This document shows positions 15,233-23,207 of a DNA stretch of 33,056 bases, one piece after another. The DNA is taken from positions 1 to 33,056 of the forward strand of contig JAJFUH010000093.1 of the NCBI GenBank assembly GCA_021372535.1. The letters run 5' to 3'. The position numbers were made by a program, and so were the translations under genes. How positions within the stretch are numbered: position 1 is the first letter of the stretch; each line of letters starts with the position of its first letter. Below the pieces are notes generated by a model. The model had not been told where the DNA came from, made no database searches, and saw only the letters and a list, made by a program, of their open reading frames with translations. This stretch comes from a bacterium. Lineage in GTDB: Bacteria; Latescibacterota; Latescibacteria; Latescibacterales; Latescibacteraceae.

Positions 15233-16506
15233 TGTTCCTCTATACCATCGTTTCATCCCTTATCCTCGTGGTCGCTTATCCGGTGAGCTGGATTGGCGCG
15301 CTGCTGGGACGGTCGTATCTGTATCGACGGCTCAAACCGCCATCCGACCTTCCCCATAATGAGGCAGAGCGAATCTGGATTCATGCGGCATCGGTCGGCG
15401 AGTCTGTCATTGCGGTTTCCATGGCGGGAGAGATCAAACGCAGAAAACCTTTCGCGCTCATTTTCATTTCAACGTCAACCTCGTCGGGACTCGATCGGAT
15501 CAGGAGTGTCGGGAGTGTATCGAACGGAGCCCCGGTGGATGGGTCATTTCTTGCGCCGTTCGATCACCCGTTTATTACCGGGAATTTCATAAAACATGTC
15601 GGACCTACTCTGTTCATGCTCGTGGAAACGGAAATCTGGCCTGCCCTCATACAGTCCATGCACGACAACGGTATTCCCGTGGCGATAATCAACGGCAAGA
15701 TGAGCCGCCGGTCTTTCAGACGGTATGCGACGTTCCGTTTTGCGCTCGGGAAGATGCTGGGTATGATCTCCCTGATCTGCGTGCAGTCGCGCTCGTATGC
15801 ACGGCGATTCCACATGCTCGGAGTACCCCGTGAGCGTATCGAAATCCTGGGGAATATCAAGTTCGACAGTCTTCCCGAGAAGAACGATCATAATCCTGCT
15901 GAAAAGCGCACAATGTTGGGAATTCCTCCCGGCGCACATGTATTCGTCACCGGAAGTACCAGACCCGGCGAAGAGGATGTGCTTGTGCGGGCGTTTCTGA
16001 GGATATTACAGGCTTTTCCGGATGCTGTTCTGGTCTGTGCGCCGCGGCACCTCAACAGGGTGGAAGAAGTGGAGCGGATTTTCTCCGAAGCCGGCCTTGC
16101 ATCGATGAAAAGGAGTTCCGGAGAGCCGTTTGATGCCTCACGGTTCAACGTTTTCATGCTCGATACGATGGGAGAGCTTATCGATGCGTATACATGCGCC
16201 GATGTGGCTTTCGTCGGCGGTAGTTTACGCGATTTCGGGGGACACAATCCGATGGAACCCGCCGCCCTTGGTGTGCCCGTACTCTTTGGCCCGTACATGG
16301 AACAGGTAGGTTCGAAGGAACTGCTTGTCCACGGTGCGGCAGAGCTTGTCCATGACGAAGAGGATATCGCCGAAACAGTGAACCGGCTGTTTGCGGATCA
16401 CGACCGGAGAAAACGCATGGCTGAAGCGGGACTTGAAGTGGTGGGCAGGTTCAAGGGAACACTTGCCCGGACCCTGCGTTTAATCGAGAACCACCGGCTT
16501 ATTTGA
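15229..16506 (+). CDS. waaA: Kdo transferase (3-deoxy-D-manno-octulosonic acid transferase)
   Basis: A 425-residue glycosyltransferase that adds Kdo from CMP-Kdo to the lipid A precursor at the inner membrane. An N-terminal membrane anchor (about 1-24) is followed by the GT30 motifs IHAASVGESVIA, TSTSSG, PFDHPFI, LVETEIWPALI and INGKMSRRSFRRY. The C-terminal GT-B half shows VTGSTRPGEEDVLVRAF, CAPRHLNR, VAFVGGSLRDFGGHNPMEPAALGVPVLFGP. Length and motif order are normal. The ATG overlaps the stop of the DUF374 gene by four bases and its own TGA overlaps the lpxK TTG start, so translation is probably coupled through all three. One or more Kdo units could be added; the number cannot be told from sequence. 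Confidence 0.95.
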   Translation: MMFLYTIVSSLILVVAYPVSWIGALLGRSYLYRRLKPPSDLPHNEAERIWIHAASVGESVIAVSMAGEIKRRKPFALIFISTSTSSGLDRIRSVGSVSNGAPVDGSFLAPFDHPFITGNFIKHVGPTLFMLVETEIWPALIQSMHDNGIPVAIINGKMSRRSFRRYATFRFALGKMLGMISLICVQSRSYARRFHMLGVPRERIEILGNIKFDSLPEKNDHNPAEKRTMLGIPPGAHVFVTGSTRPGEEDVLVRAFLRILQAFPDAVLVCAPRHLNRVEEVERIFSEAGLASMKRSSGEPFDASRFNVFMLDTMGELIDAYTCADVAFVGGSLRDFGGHNPMEPAALGVPVLFGPYMEQVGSKELLVHGAAELVHDEEDIAETVNRLFADHDRRKRMAEAGLEVVGRFKGTLARTLRLIENHRLI

Positions 16507-17633
16507 AAGCACGTCATGACGCCATGAGACACTATATCGAAGACATAATGAATGACCGGAAAAGCGGTTTCGGCGCCTTTCCGGTCAGGATTTTTCTGCA
16601 GATGGCTTCCGTACCGTACGGTATGGCTGTATCGATACGCAATTATCTCTATAACAAGAAAGTTTACAAAGCGCTCGATGTTCCGTGCCGCGTTGTGAGC
16701 ATCGGCAACCTGAGTGTCGGGGGAACGGGTAAGACACCGGTGACTGTTCTGACCGCACGGCTTCTGAAATCATCGGGTTGCAGTGTGGCTGTCGTTTCAC
16801 GGGGATACGGGCGCTCGGGGAAAGAACCGCTCATTGTCTCCGATGGCAGAAAGATATTCGCCATGCCGCAAGAGGCGGGAGATGAACCCCATATTATCGC
16901 CTCGTCCGTGCCGGATATCCCCGTCGTTGTCGGTGCGGACCGTTACCGCGCAGCGCGGCTTGCCTTCGAGCGGTTCAGGCCCGATGTGATTGTGCTCGAT
17001 GATGGTTTTCAGCACCGCCGTCTCTACCGGAATGTCGATATCGTTACCCTCGATGCGGAAAATCTTTACGGGAACGAACACCTGCTGCCGCGGGGTATTC
17101 TGAGGGAATCGCCGTATGGACTCAGACGGGCGAAAGCGGTTATCGTCACACGTTTCCGGGAAAAAACCTGCCGTCGGGACAGCATCGAGCGCATGATACG
17201 GTATTATTCGCGTGAAATACCGGTATTTCTGAGTGAACATGTACCCGCCGGGCTTCGTAAACCGGGGACTGCTGATCCGGAGGATACCGGCATCCTGAAA
17301 TCCGGGCGGATTGCGGCAATGTCGAACATCGTCAACCCGGAATCGTTCCGGCAGATGATCCTGACCTTGGGCGGCGACATTGCCGTACACCACGTTCTGC
17401 CCGATCATCACCGGTACACGGCGGAGGAACTTGACAGGATCGAGCGTGAATCCCTCGATGACGGGGCCGGATTGATTCTCATGACAGCCAAGGACGAGCG
17501 GAACCTTCCCGATGCGTTCCGGTTTAAATCCCTGCCTTCGTTTGTGCTCGACATCGAGGCTGTTCTTATCGAAAAGCAGGATGAGTATCTCGATATTATT
17601 GCCCCGGGGCAGAAAAAAACCGGTAAATTATAG
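16503..17633 (+). CDS. lpxK: Tetraacyldisaccharide 4'-kinase
   Basis: A 376-residue membrane-associated kinase that phosphorylates the 4' position of tetraacyldisaccharide-1-phosphate to make lipid IVA. Motifs: an N-terminal hydrophobic helix, VVSIGNLSVGGTGKTPVTVLTARLL (P-loop near residue 72), VVSRGYGR, DEPHIIA, VGADRYRAA, VIVLDDGFQHRRL, LLPRGILRES and the late HHVLPDHHRYT and LMTAKDERNL segments. The frame from the TTG at 16503 overlaps the waaA stop (TTGA). ATG codons at 16524 and 16548 are alternatives and neither has a clear RBS, so the start is uncertain by up to 15 residues. In the Raetz pathway LpxK acts before WaaA, so the operon carries two consecutive steps. Confidence 0.94.
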   Translation: MKARHDAMRHYIEDIMNDRKSGFGAFPVRIFLQMASVPYGMAVSIRNYLYNKKVYKALDVPCRVVSIGNLSVGGTGKTPVTVLTARLLKSSGCSVAVVSRGYGRSGKEPLIVSDGRKIFAMPQEAGDEPHIIASSVPDIPVVVGADRYRAARLAFERFRPDVIVLDDGFQHRRLYRNVDIVTLDAENLYGNEHLLPRGILRESPYGLRRAKAVIVTRFREKTCRRDSIERMIRYYSREIPVFLSEHVPAGLRKPGTADPEDTGILKSGRIAAMSNIVNPESFRQMILTLGGDIAVHHVLPDHHRYTAEELDRIERESLDDGAGLILMTAKDERNLPDAFRFKSLPSFVLDIEAVLIEKQDEYLDIIAPGQKKTGKL

Positions 17634-17646
17634 CAGTGACAGTAAT

Positions 17647-17659
17647 GGAGATTATCTCC
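17647..17659. other. Short perfect palindrome in the lpxK-nadA gap
   Basis: GGAGAT, one base, ATCTCC. It could be a weak stem or an operator upstream of nadA; there is no independent support. Confidence 0.2.
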
Positions 17660-17749
17660 GTAGCCTGTGTCTTATAACCCGGAGTTGAACAGGTGCGGCA
17701 TATGTTAGTATCAGATTAGTATTGGACAGGAATCTATGGGAGACAATAT

Positions 17750-18697
17750 ATGGAGCTCGAAGCATACCAGTCGATGACACCCGGAGAACTGACAGCCCGC
17801 ATTAAAAAAGCGAAGGCTGAAAAAAACGCTGTCATCCTCGCCCACAATTACCAGACCCTCGATATCCAGAAGATCGCCGATTATCTCGGAGACTCTCTCG
17901 GACTTTCGAGAATTGCCGCCCGCACCGATGCGGATGTCGTGGTGTTCTGCGGCGTCGATTTCATGGCAGAAAGCGCCAAGATTCTTTCTCCCCGGAAAAC
18001 CGTGCTGCTTCCCGAAATAAAGGCGACCTGCCCAATGGCGAAAATGGTAACGCCGGAATCGCTCGCCGAAGCAAAAGCCCGCAATCCCGAAAAGTCCGTT
18101 GTGGCGTATGTCAACACGACAGCCCGGGTAAAGGCTCTCACCGATATCTGCTGTACATCGGCTAATGCTGTCGAGGTTGTACGGTCGCTCGGTGACCGTG
18201 AGATACTTTTCGTTCCCGACAAAAATCTTGCCCACTACACGCAGAAGAAAACCGGCGCCTCGATAACTCCCTGGGACGGTTACTGCTATGTCCATAATTT
18301 TCTTACGGTTAAAGATGTTGAAAACGCCCGGGCAGAACACCCGGAAGCTGTATTCCTCGTTCATCCGGAGGCTCCTCCCGAAGTCGTGGAGCTGGCCGAT
18401 TTCGTATTTTCAACATCGGGCATGGCGAAGTATGTTTCGGGAATCATCGATGAGAACGAAAAACGCCGCGGTGTCATTATCGGAACGGAGATCGGTCTTG
18501 TCGACCAGCTTCGTTCGCAGTATCCCGGCATAGGGATATGGCCGCTCAGCAAGTTCGCCGTATGCGGCACCATGAAAATGACCACACTAGCAAAAGTGGC
18601 ATGGTCGATTGAAACGGGGAATTATGAGATAACGCTCCCTGAGGATATTATCGAAAAGGCGCGGCTGGCGCTCGAACGGATGCTCGATGTTACTTGA
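17750..18697 (+). CDS. nadA: Quinolinate synthase
   Basis: A 315-residue [4Fe-4S] enzyme condensing iminoaspartate (from NadB) with dihydroxyacetone phosphate to quinolinate in de novo NAD synthesis. It shows AVILAHNYQTLDIQKIADYLGDSLGLS, VVFCGVDFMAESAKIL, KATCPMAKM (Cys94), AYVNTTARVKALTDICCTSANAV and IGTEIGLVDQL followed by VCGTMKMTTLAKV. The three cluster cysteines are therefore present, although the last sits in a CGTMKM context where CPNMKM is usual. Length is typical of the short NadA type. A GGGAG lies seven bases upstream of the ATG. nadB is 2.8 kb downstream beyond tex; nadC is not in the window. Confidence 0.96.
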   Translation: MELEAYQSMTPGELTARIKKAKAEKNAVILAHNYQTLDIQKIADYLGDSLGLSRIAARTDADVVVFCGVDFMAESAKILSPRKTVLLPEIKATCPMAKMVTPESLAEAKARNPEKSVVAYVNTTARVKALTDICCTSANAVEVVRSLGDREILFVPDKNLAHYTQKKTGASITPWDGYCYVHNFLTVKDVENARAEHPEAVFLVHPEAPPEVVELADFVFSTSGMAKYVSGIIDENEKRRGVIIGTEIGLVDQLRSQYPGIGIWPLSKFAVCGTMKMTTLAKVAWSIETGNYEITLPEDIIEKARLALERMLDVT

Positions 18698-18732
18698 CAG
18701 CCTGTCTTGCTTTCTCAATTATTATTAAAAGC

Positions 18733-18876
18733 GTTGTGATAAACACCATTTACGTGGATAAAAACTGTAAAGGGTCGGCACGAAGTGCCTATTTACATGC
18801 CCTTTACAGCAACAAAACAACACATTTCGTCATGGGGCTCGTGAAAAATTTACTTTTTCACAGCCCTCTTAATCAC
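18733..18876. repeat. Structured intergenic repeat, copy B (nadA-tex gap)
   Basis: Second copy of the element at 921-1071. The long stem is CTGTAAAGGG (18765-18774) with CCCTTTACAG (18800-18809) around an inner GGCAC/GTGCC hairpin. The second stem is GGGCT plus GTGAAAAA (18835-18839, 18841-18848) with TTTTTCAC plus AGCCC (18854-18866), with one bulged C. Both stems are perfect here despite base changes relative to copy A. It ends about 20 bp before the tex start. A TTGTGA-17-GATAAA pair at its left end (about 18734-18762) is a weak promoter candidate. Confidence 0.8.
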
Positions 18877-18896
18877 TTCGGCAAGGTGTATAAGAA

Positions 18897-21032
18897 ATGA
18901 TAGAAGTAAACGAACAATATTGTGAAAAAATAGCCCGGGAACTGAACATTTCAGCCCGGCAGGTTCAGGCAACGCTGATTCTGCTCGATGAAGGCGCCAC
19001 GGTTCCTTTTATTTCACGTTACCGTAAAGAGATGACCGGGAGCCTCGACGAGGTGGCGGTGACCGCTGTCCGCGACCGTGTGGCGCAGCTCCGTGAGCTC
19101 GATAAACGGCGGGATGCCATTATTTCGTCCCTCGATGAGCGGGGGCTCCTGACCGATGAGCTGAGGGATAAGCTCAATGCTGCAGAAACAATGACCGTAC
19201 TCGAGGATATATATCTGCCCTACCGTCCCAAGCGGAGAACAAGGGCCACCATTGCCCGTGAAAAGGGACTTGAGCCGCTCGCGGTTCTTCTGTTCGAGCA
19301 GGGTGAGATCGATCCCCTGAAAGAGGCACAGGCCTTTGTCGATATCGAGAAGGAAGTTTTGTCCGCCGAGGATGCTCTTGCCGGAGCGCGCGATATCATT
19401 GCCGAATGGGTCAGCGAACATCAGGAAGCCCGCGCGGATATCCGCAATCTGTATGCTGCCAGTGGGATATTCAGGTCAAAGGTCGTATCCGGGAAAGAGG
19501 AAGAGGGAGCGAAATACCGCGATTATTTCGAATGGGAAGAGCCGGTGACCGCAATTCCTTCACACCGGATACTTGCCATGCGCCGTGGAGAGAATGAGTC
19601 GATGCTTTCCCTGCGGGTGATTGCCCCCGAAGAGGAGGCGCTTGCCATTCTGGAGCGGCTGTTCATCAAGGGCGGCGGCCCCGCTTCACAGCAGGTCAGG
19701 ATGGCTGCCCATGACGGTTACAAGCGGCTTCTTGCGCCATCCATGGAAACGGAGATCAGGCTTGTTCTGAAACAACGGGCCGATGAGGAGGCGATCAGGA
19801 TTTTTGCCGAAAACGCCCGTCAGCTCCTTCTTGCACCGCCACTCGGTGGAAAGAATATTCTCGCTGTCGATCCGGGATTCCGCACGGGGTGCAAGGTATG
19901 CTGTCTCGACCGTCAGGGAAAGCTCCTGCACAACGATGTCATCTACCCTCACATGTCGGAAGAGAGCACCCGTCAGGCCGCGCAAAAGATCACGGATTTC
20001 TGCGCCCGTTTCAATATCGAAGTGATCGCCGTGGGAAACGGCACCGCGGGCAGAGAGACCGAGGCGTTTCTCCGCAAGCTCGATCTTCCGGGGCAGATAC
20101 CGGTTGTCATGGTCAACGAAAGCGGGGCATCGATTTATTCGGCTTCGGAAGTCGCCCGTGAGGAGTTTCCCGGTCATGATGTGACTGTCCGCAGCACCGT
20201 TTCCATTGGCAGACGGCTTATGGACCCTCTTGCAGAGCTCGTGAAGATCGATCCCAAGTCGATCGGCGTCGGGCAGTATCAGCACGATGTGGATCAGGGC
20301 CTGCTCAAGGAAAAGCTCGATGATGTCGTCGTGAGCTGTGTGAACAGCGTCGGAGTCGAGGTCAATACCGCCAGTAAACAGCTTCTTACCTATGTCTCGG
20401 GATTCGGGCCTGCACTTGCCCAGAACATAATCAGTTACCGTGATGAGCACGGCCCGTTCAGGGCGCGGAAGGAATTGCTCAACGTGCCGCGTCTCGGCGG
20501 GAAGGCGTTTGAACAGGCGGCGGGATTTCTCCGGATACGGAACGGCGACAATCCTCTCGATGCAAGCGCGGTTCACCCGGAGAGTTACCCTGTCGTCGAA
20601 ACCATGGCCCGTGACCTGCGGAGCACGGTTAAAGACCTGATGCTGAGCGACGATCTTCGGAAACGGATAGACGTTTCACGGTATGTGACCGTTTCTGTGG
20701 GCATGCCCACGCTGACCGACATCATGTCCGAGCTTGCCAGGCCGGGCCGTGACCCGCGGACGCAGTTCGAGATTTTTGCGTTTGCGGATGGTGTCACCAA
20801 AATCGAGGATCTGAAACCCGGCATGAAAGTCCCCGGCGTTGTAACCAATATTACCGCGTTTGGAGCATTTGTCGATATTGGCGTTCACCGTGACGGTCTT
20901 GTTCATATCAGTCAGATGGCCGACCGGTTTGTGAAGAATCCGTCGGAAGTTGTCAGCGTTCATCAGAAGGTCATGGTTACCGTGGTCGAGGTCGATGTCG
21001 GGCGGGGGCGGATATCTTTATCGATGAAGTGA
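18897..21032 (+). CDS. tex: Tex family transcription accessory / RNA-binding protein
   Basis: A 711-residue nucleic-acid-binding protein related to eukaryotic Spt6, implicated in transcription and toxin-gene expression. The N-terminal helical Tex region (QVQATLILLDEGATVPFISRYRKEMTGSLDE; YLPYRPKRRTRATIAREKGLEPLA) comes first. The YqgF RNase H-like fold follows (from about 318; ILAVDPGFRTGCKVCCLD, VIAVGNGTAGRETEAF), then helix-hairpin-helix segments (SIGVGQYQHDVDQ, LLNVPRLGGKAFEQAAGFLRI). The C-terminal S1 domain (about 640-711) reads GVVTNITAFGAFVDIGVHRDGLVHISQMA. It ends directly after S1, so it lacks the extra tail seen in longer homologues. The ATG follows AAGG at about ten bases. Structured repeat copy B lies immediately upstream. 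Confidence 0.96.
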   Translation: MIEVNEQYCEKIARELNISARQVQATLILLDEGATVPFISRYRKEMTGSLDEVAVTAVRDRVAQLRELDKRRDAIISSLDERGLLTDELRDKLNAAETMTVLEDIYLPYRPKRRTRATIAREKGLEPLAVLLFEQGEIDPLKEAQAFVDIEKEVLSAEDALAGARDIIAEWVSEHQEARADIRNLYAASGIFRSKVVSGKEEEGAKYRDYFEWEEPVTAIPSHRILAMRRGENESMLSLRVIAPEEEALAILERLFIKGGGPASQQVRMAAHDGYKRLLAPSMETEIRLVLKQRADEEAIRIFAENARQLLLAPPLGGKNILAVDPGFRTGCKVCCLDRQGKLLHNDVIYPHMSEESTRQAAQKITDFCARFNIEVIAVGNGTAGRETEAFLRKLDLPGQIPVVMVNESGASIYSASEVAREEFPGHDVTVRSTVSIGRRLMDPLAELVKIDPKSIGVGQYQHDVDQGLLKEKLDDVVVSCVNSVGVEVNTASKQLLTYVSGFGPALAQNIISYRDEHGPFRARKELLNVPRLGGKAFEQAAGFLRIRNGDNPLDASAVHPESYPVVETMARDLRSTVKDLMLSDDLRKRIDVSRYVTVSVGMPTLTDIMSELARPGRDPRTQFEIFAFADGVTKIEDLKPGMKVPGVVTNITAFGAFVDIGVHRDGLVHISQMADRFVKNPSEVVSVHQKVMVTVVEVDVGRGRISLSMK

Positions 21033-21350
21033 GGGTTATTCAAACGCGATCGTCGTTGATCTCTTTCGGTTAGTCATGTCTGTCGGTGAAACGATACATA
21101 CCGTCTTTCCCAATCTCTCCTTCGGCACATAAGTACCTGAAAATCACGATCTGAACAGGCAGCCAGAATTAAATTCCGATACCCATATATACGGTATGGT
21201 ATTTTTTATATAACGCATTATACTGTATAATATGCAGAAATTGCTTTTATAAGGTAATGAACTTTATTATATTTTTTAATCCGGTTATCTATTTTAATAA
21301 GTATAGAAAGCCGATTAATCAGAAATTGATAGTTTTTTCTATAGTCTGTT
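21033..21350. other. A+T-rich spacer upstream of the palindromic element and nadB
   Basis: No gene seen. Weak promoter-like pairs are present, for example TTGCTT (21241-21246) and TTATTA (21264-21269) 17 bp apart, and a TATAAT at 21226-21231 without a good -35. Transcription of nadB probably starts somewhere here. Confidence 0.4.
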
Positions 21351-21445
21351 ATCCCCCCTGCCTGCGGCATCCCCCCTTTTTAAGGGGGGAGATGGGTAGC
21401 TCCCCCTTTGTTTAATAAGGGGGAAACGGCGAAGCCGAGGGGGAT
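21351..21445. repeat. C/G-rich palindromic (MITE-like) element upstream of nadB
   Basis: A 95-bp element bounded by ATCCCCC (21351-21357) and GGGGGAT (21439-21445). Inside are nested hairpins: TGCC/GGCA near 21359-21369, CCCCCCTT/AAGGGGGG (21371-21378 with 21382-21389), TCCCCCTT/AAGGGGGA (21401-21408 with 21417-21424) and CGGC/GCCG (21427-21437). It resembles widespread CCCCCTT...AAGGGGG intergenic repeats of environmental bacteria. It has no coding capacity. Confidence 0.8.
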
Positions 21446-21531
21446 CAATAGTGTTAGCTGATTTTAACTGGATACCCTGTTTTCTATATTCATTAAAAAG
21501 TTATGGTACATATCGTTTCCGTGAGGCGCGG

Positions 21532-23133
21532 GTGATAAAATCCGATTTTTTAGTTATCGGTTCAGGCATAGCAGGTCTGTCGTTTGCATTGAAAGCAGCC
21601 GGACTAGGCAGCGTGGTGATCATCACGAAAAAAACCAACAGCGAATCCTCGACAAACTATGCACAGGGTGGAATAGCCTGCGCGCTCGGCGGCGACGATT
21701 CAAGGGAACGGCATGTTGCCGATACTCTTTCTACGGGTGAAGGGCTCTGCCACGAGGATGTGGTTACCGCCGTGGTCAATGAAGGTCCGGAGATGATCCG
21801 GCAGCTGGTCGACTGGGGATGCCGTTTCAACCGAACCGGGAACGGAGGTTTTTCGCTCGGCCGCGAGGGGGGGCATACCCGCAACCGGATTATACACACC
21901 GATGATCTGACCGGACGAGAGATAGAGCGGGCGCTCCTCGAACAGGTGATCGCGCATCCGAATATCACCATGCTCGAAAACCATTGCGCGGTGGACCTTC
22001 TCACCGAGCATAACCTCGGCGTCATTACGAAACCGCATGAAATACACTGTTTCGGAGCATATGCGCTCGATGCGGACACCGGCGCCGTGGAAACGTATAT
22101 ATCGGGGATGACCATGCTTGCCACCGGCGGAGTGGGACAGGTTTACCTCTACACCACGAATCCCGGAATTGCCACGGGCGATGGAATCGCGATGGCTTTC
22201 CGTGCGGGGGCAGAAGTCGGAAACCTTGAATTCATACAGTTTCATCCAACGAGCTTCATGCTTCCGGATGGCACATCGTTCCTGATTTCGGAAGCGGTCA
22301 GGGGCTATGGCGGCGTGCTCGTCGACAGCAAAGGAAACCGTATCATGGAAGCTCATCCCATGAAAGACCTTGCGCCCCGCGACATTGTTGCGCGGACAAT
22401 CGACCGGTATCTCAAGAACAGCGGAGATACATGCGTCTATCTCGATGTGACCGGTTTCGACGCCGATGCCACAAAAAAGCGGTTTCCCAACATTTACGAA
22501 ACCTGCCTGAAATACGGCGTCGATTTAACGAAAGACCCCATCCCCGTCGTACCTTCGGCTCATTACATGTGCGGCGGAGTAATGACCGACTCGTACGGCA
22601 GGACGACAATCTCGAACCTGTATGCTGTTGGTGAAGTGGCATTCACCGGGCTGCACGGCGCTAACAGGCTCGCCTCGAACTCGCTCCTCGAAGCGGTTGT
22701 GATGGCTTCGCGGGCTTTTTCGGCGGTGAAGGAAGACCGCCGGCTTCTCTCCGGGCTGCCCGATATACCCGAATGGAACGACCGAGGAACATTCGATCCC
22801 GAGGAATGGGTCATCATTTCCCATGACCGCAATAACATACGGCTGCTTATGTGGGATCTCGTCGGTATCGTCAGGAGCGATTTCCGGCTCAGACGGGCCA
22901 TGAGCCGTATCGAGCTGATACTGGATGAGGTCGAAAAATACTACCGGCGGACGAGACTTTCACCCGAGCTCATCGAGCTGAGGAACCTGGCTATCTGCGC
23001 ATGGCTCATTGTGATGTGCGCCCGTCACCGTAAGGAGTCGCGCGGTCTCCATTACAATACCGATTACCCGGACCGCGATGACCGTGTCTGGAAACACGAT
23101 ACACTCATTCAGAACGAGGAAATCCTGGCCTGA
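21532..23133 (+). CDS. nadB: L-aspartate oxidase
   Basis: A 533-residue FAD enzyme oxidising L-aspartate to iminoaspartate, the substrate of NadA. The N-terminal dinucleotide fold reads DFLVIGSGIAGLSFALKAA. Then come TNYAQGGIACALGGDDS, EGGHTRNRIIHTDDLTGREIERALL, LATGGVGQVYLYTTNPGIATGDGIAMAFRAGAEV, FIQFHPTSF, VPSAHYMCGGV and GLHGANRLASNSLLEAVV, then a helical C-terminal domain. A GTG at 21451 is in frame, but that extension leaves the palindromic repeat directly and adds unrelated sequence. The GTG at 21532 (VIKSDFLVIG) follows GAGG by five bases and fits the family length, so it is preferred. Its partner nadA is upstream, separated by tex. Confidence 0.95.
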   Translation: MIKSDFLVIGSGIAGLSFALKAAGLGSVVIITKKTNSESSTNYAQGGIACALGGDDSRERHVADTLSTGEGLCHEDVVTAVVNEGPEMIRQLVDWGCRFNRTGNGGFSLGREGGHTRNRIIHTDDLTGREIERALLEQVIAHPNITMLENHCAVDLLTEHNLGVITKPHEIHCFGAYALDADTGAVETYISGMTMLATGGVGQVYLYTTNPGIATGDGIAMAFRAGAEVGNLEFIQFHPTSFMLPDGTSFLISEAVRGYGGVLVDSKGNRIMEAHPMKDLAPRDIVARTIDRYLKNSGDTCVYLDVTGFDADATKKRFPNIYETCLKYGVDLTKDPIPVVPSAHYMCGGVMTDSYGRTTISNLYAVGEVAFTGLHGANRLASNSLLEAVVMASRAFSAVKEDRRLLSGLPDIPEWNDRGTFDPEEWVIISHDRNNIRLLMWDLVGIVRSDFRLRRAMSRIELILDEVEKYYRRTRLSPELIELRNLAICAWLIVMCARHRKESRGLHYNTDYPDRDDRVWKHDTLIQNEEILA

Positions 23134-23144
23134 GGGGTAGGGAA

Positions 23145-23168
23145 AGAGACAGAGGGACAAAGGGACAT
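23145..23168. repeat. Short 8-bp tandem repeat, three imperfect units
   Basis: AGAGACAG, AGGGACAA and AGGGACAT, lying in the nadB-guaA gap about 40 bp before the guaA start; one base separates the first two units' registers. Confidence 0.5.
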
Positions 23169-23207
23169 AACTGAATCAGAAAGACAATTTTTGAGAGATA
23201 ACTCTAT

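Noticed and set aside
19686-20576. Minus-strand open frame (296 codons) opposite tex
   Set aside because: Lies entirely within tex and has no recognisable features.
21451-21531. Upstream GTG start for nadB
   Set aside because: The added 27 residues begin right after the palindromic element and have no family counterpart; the GTG at 21532 has a better RBS and gives normal length.
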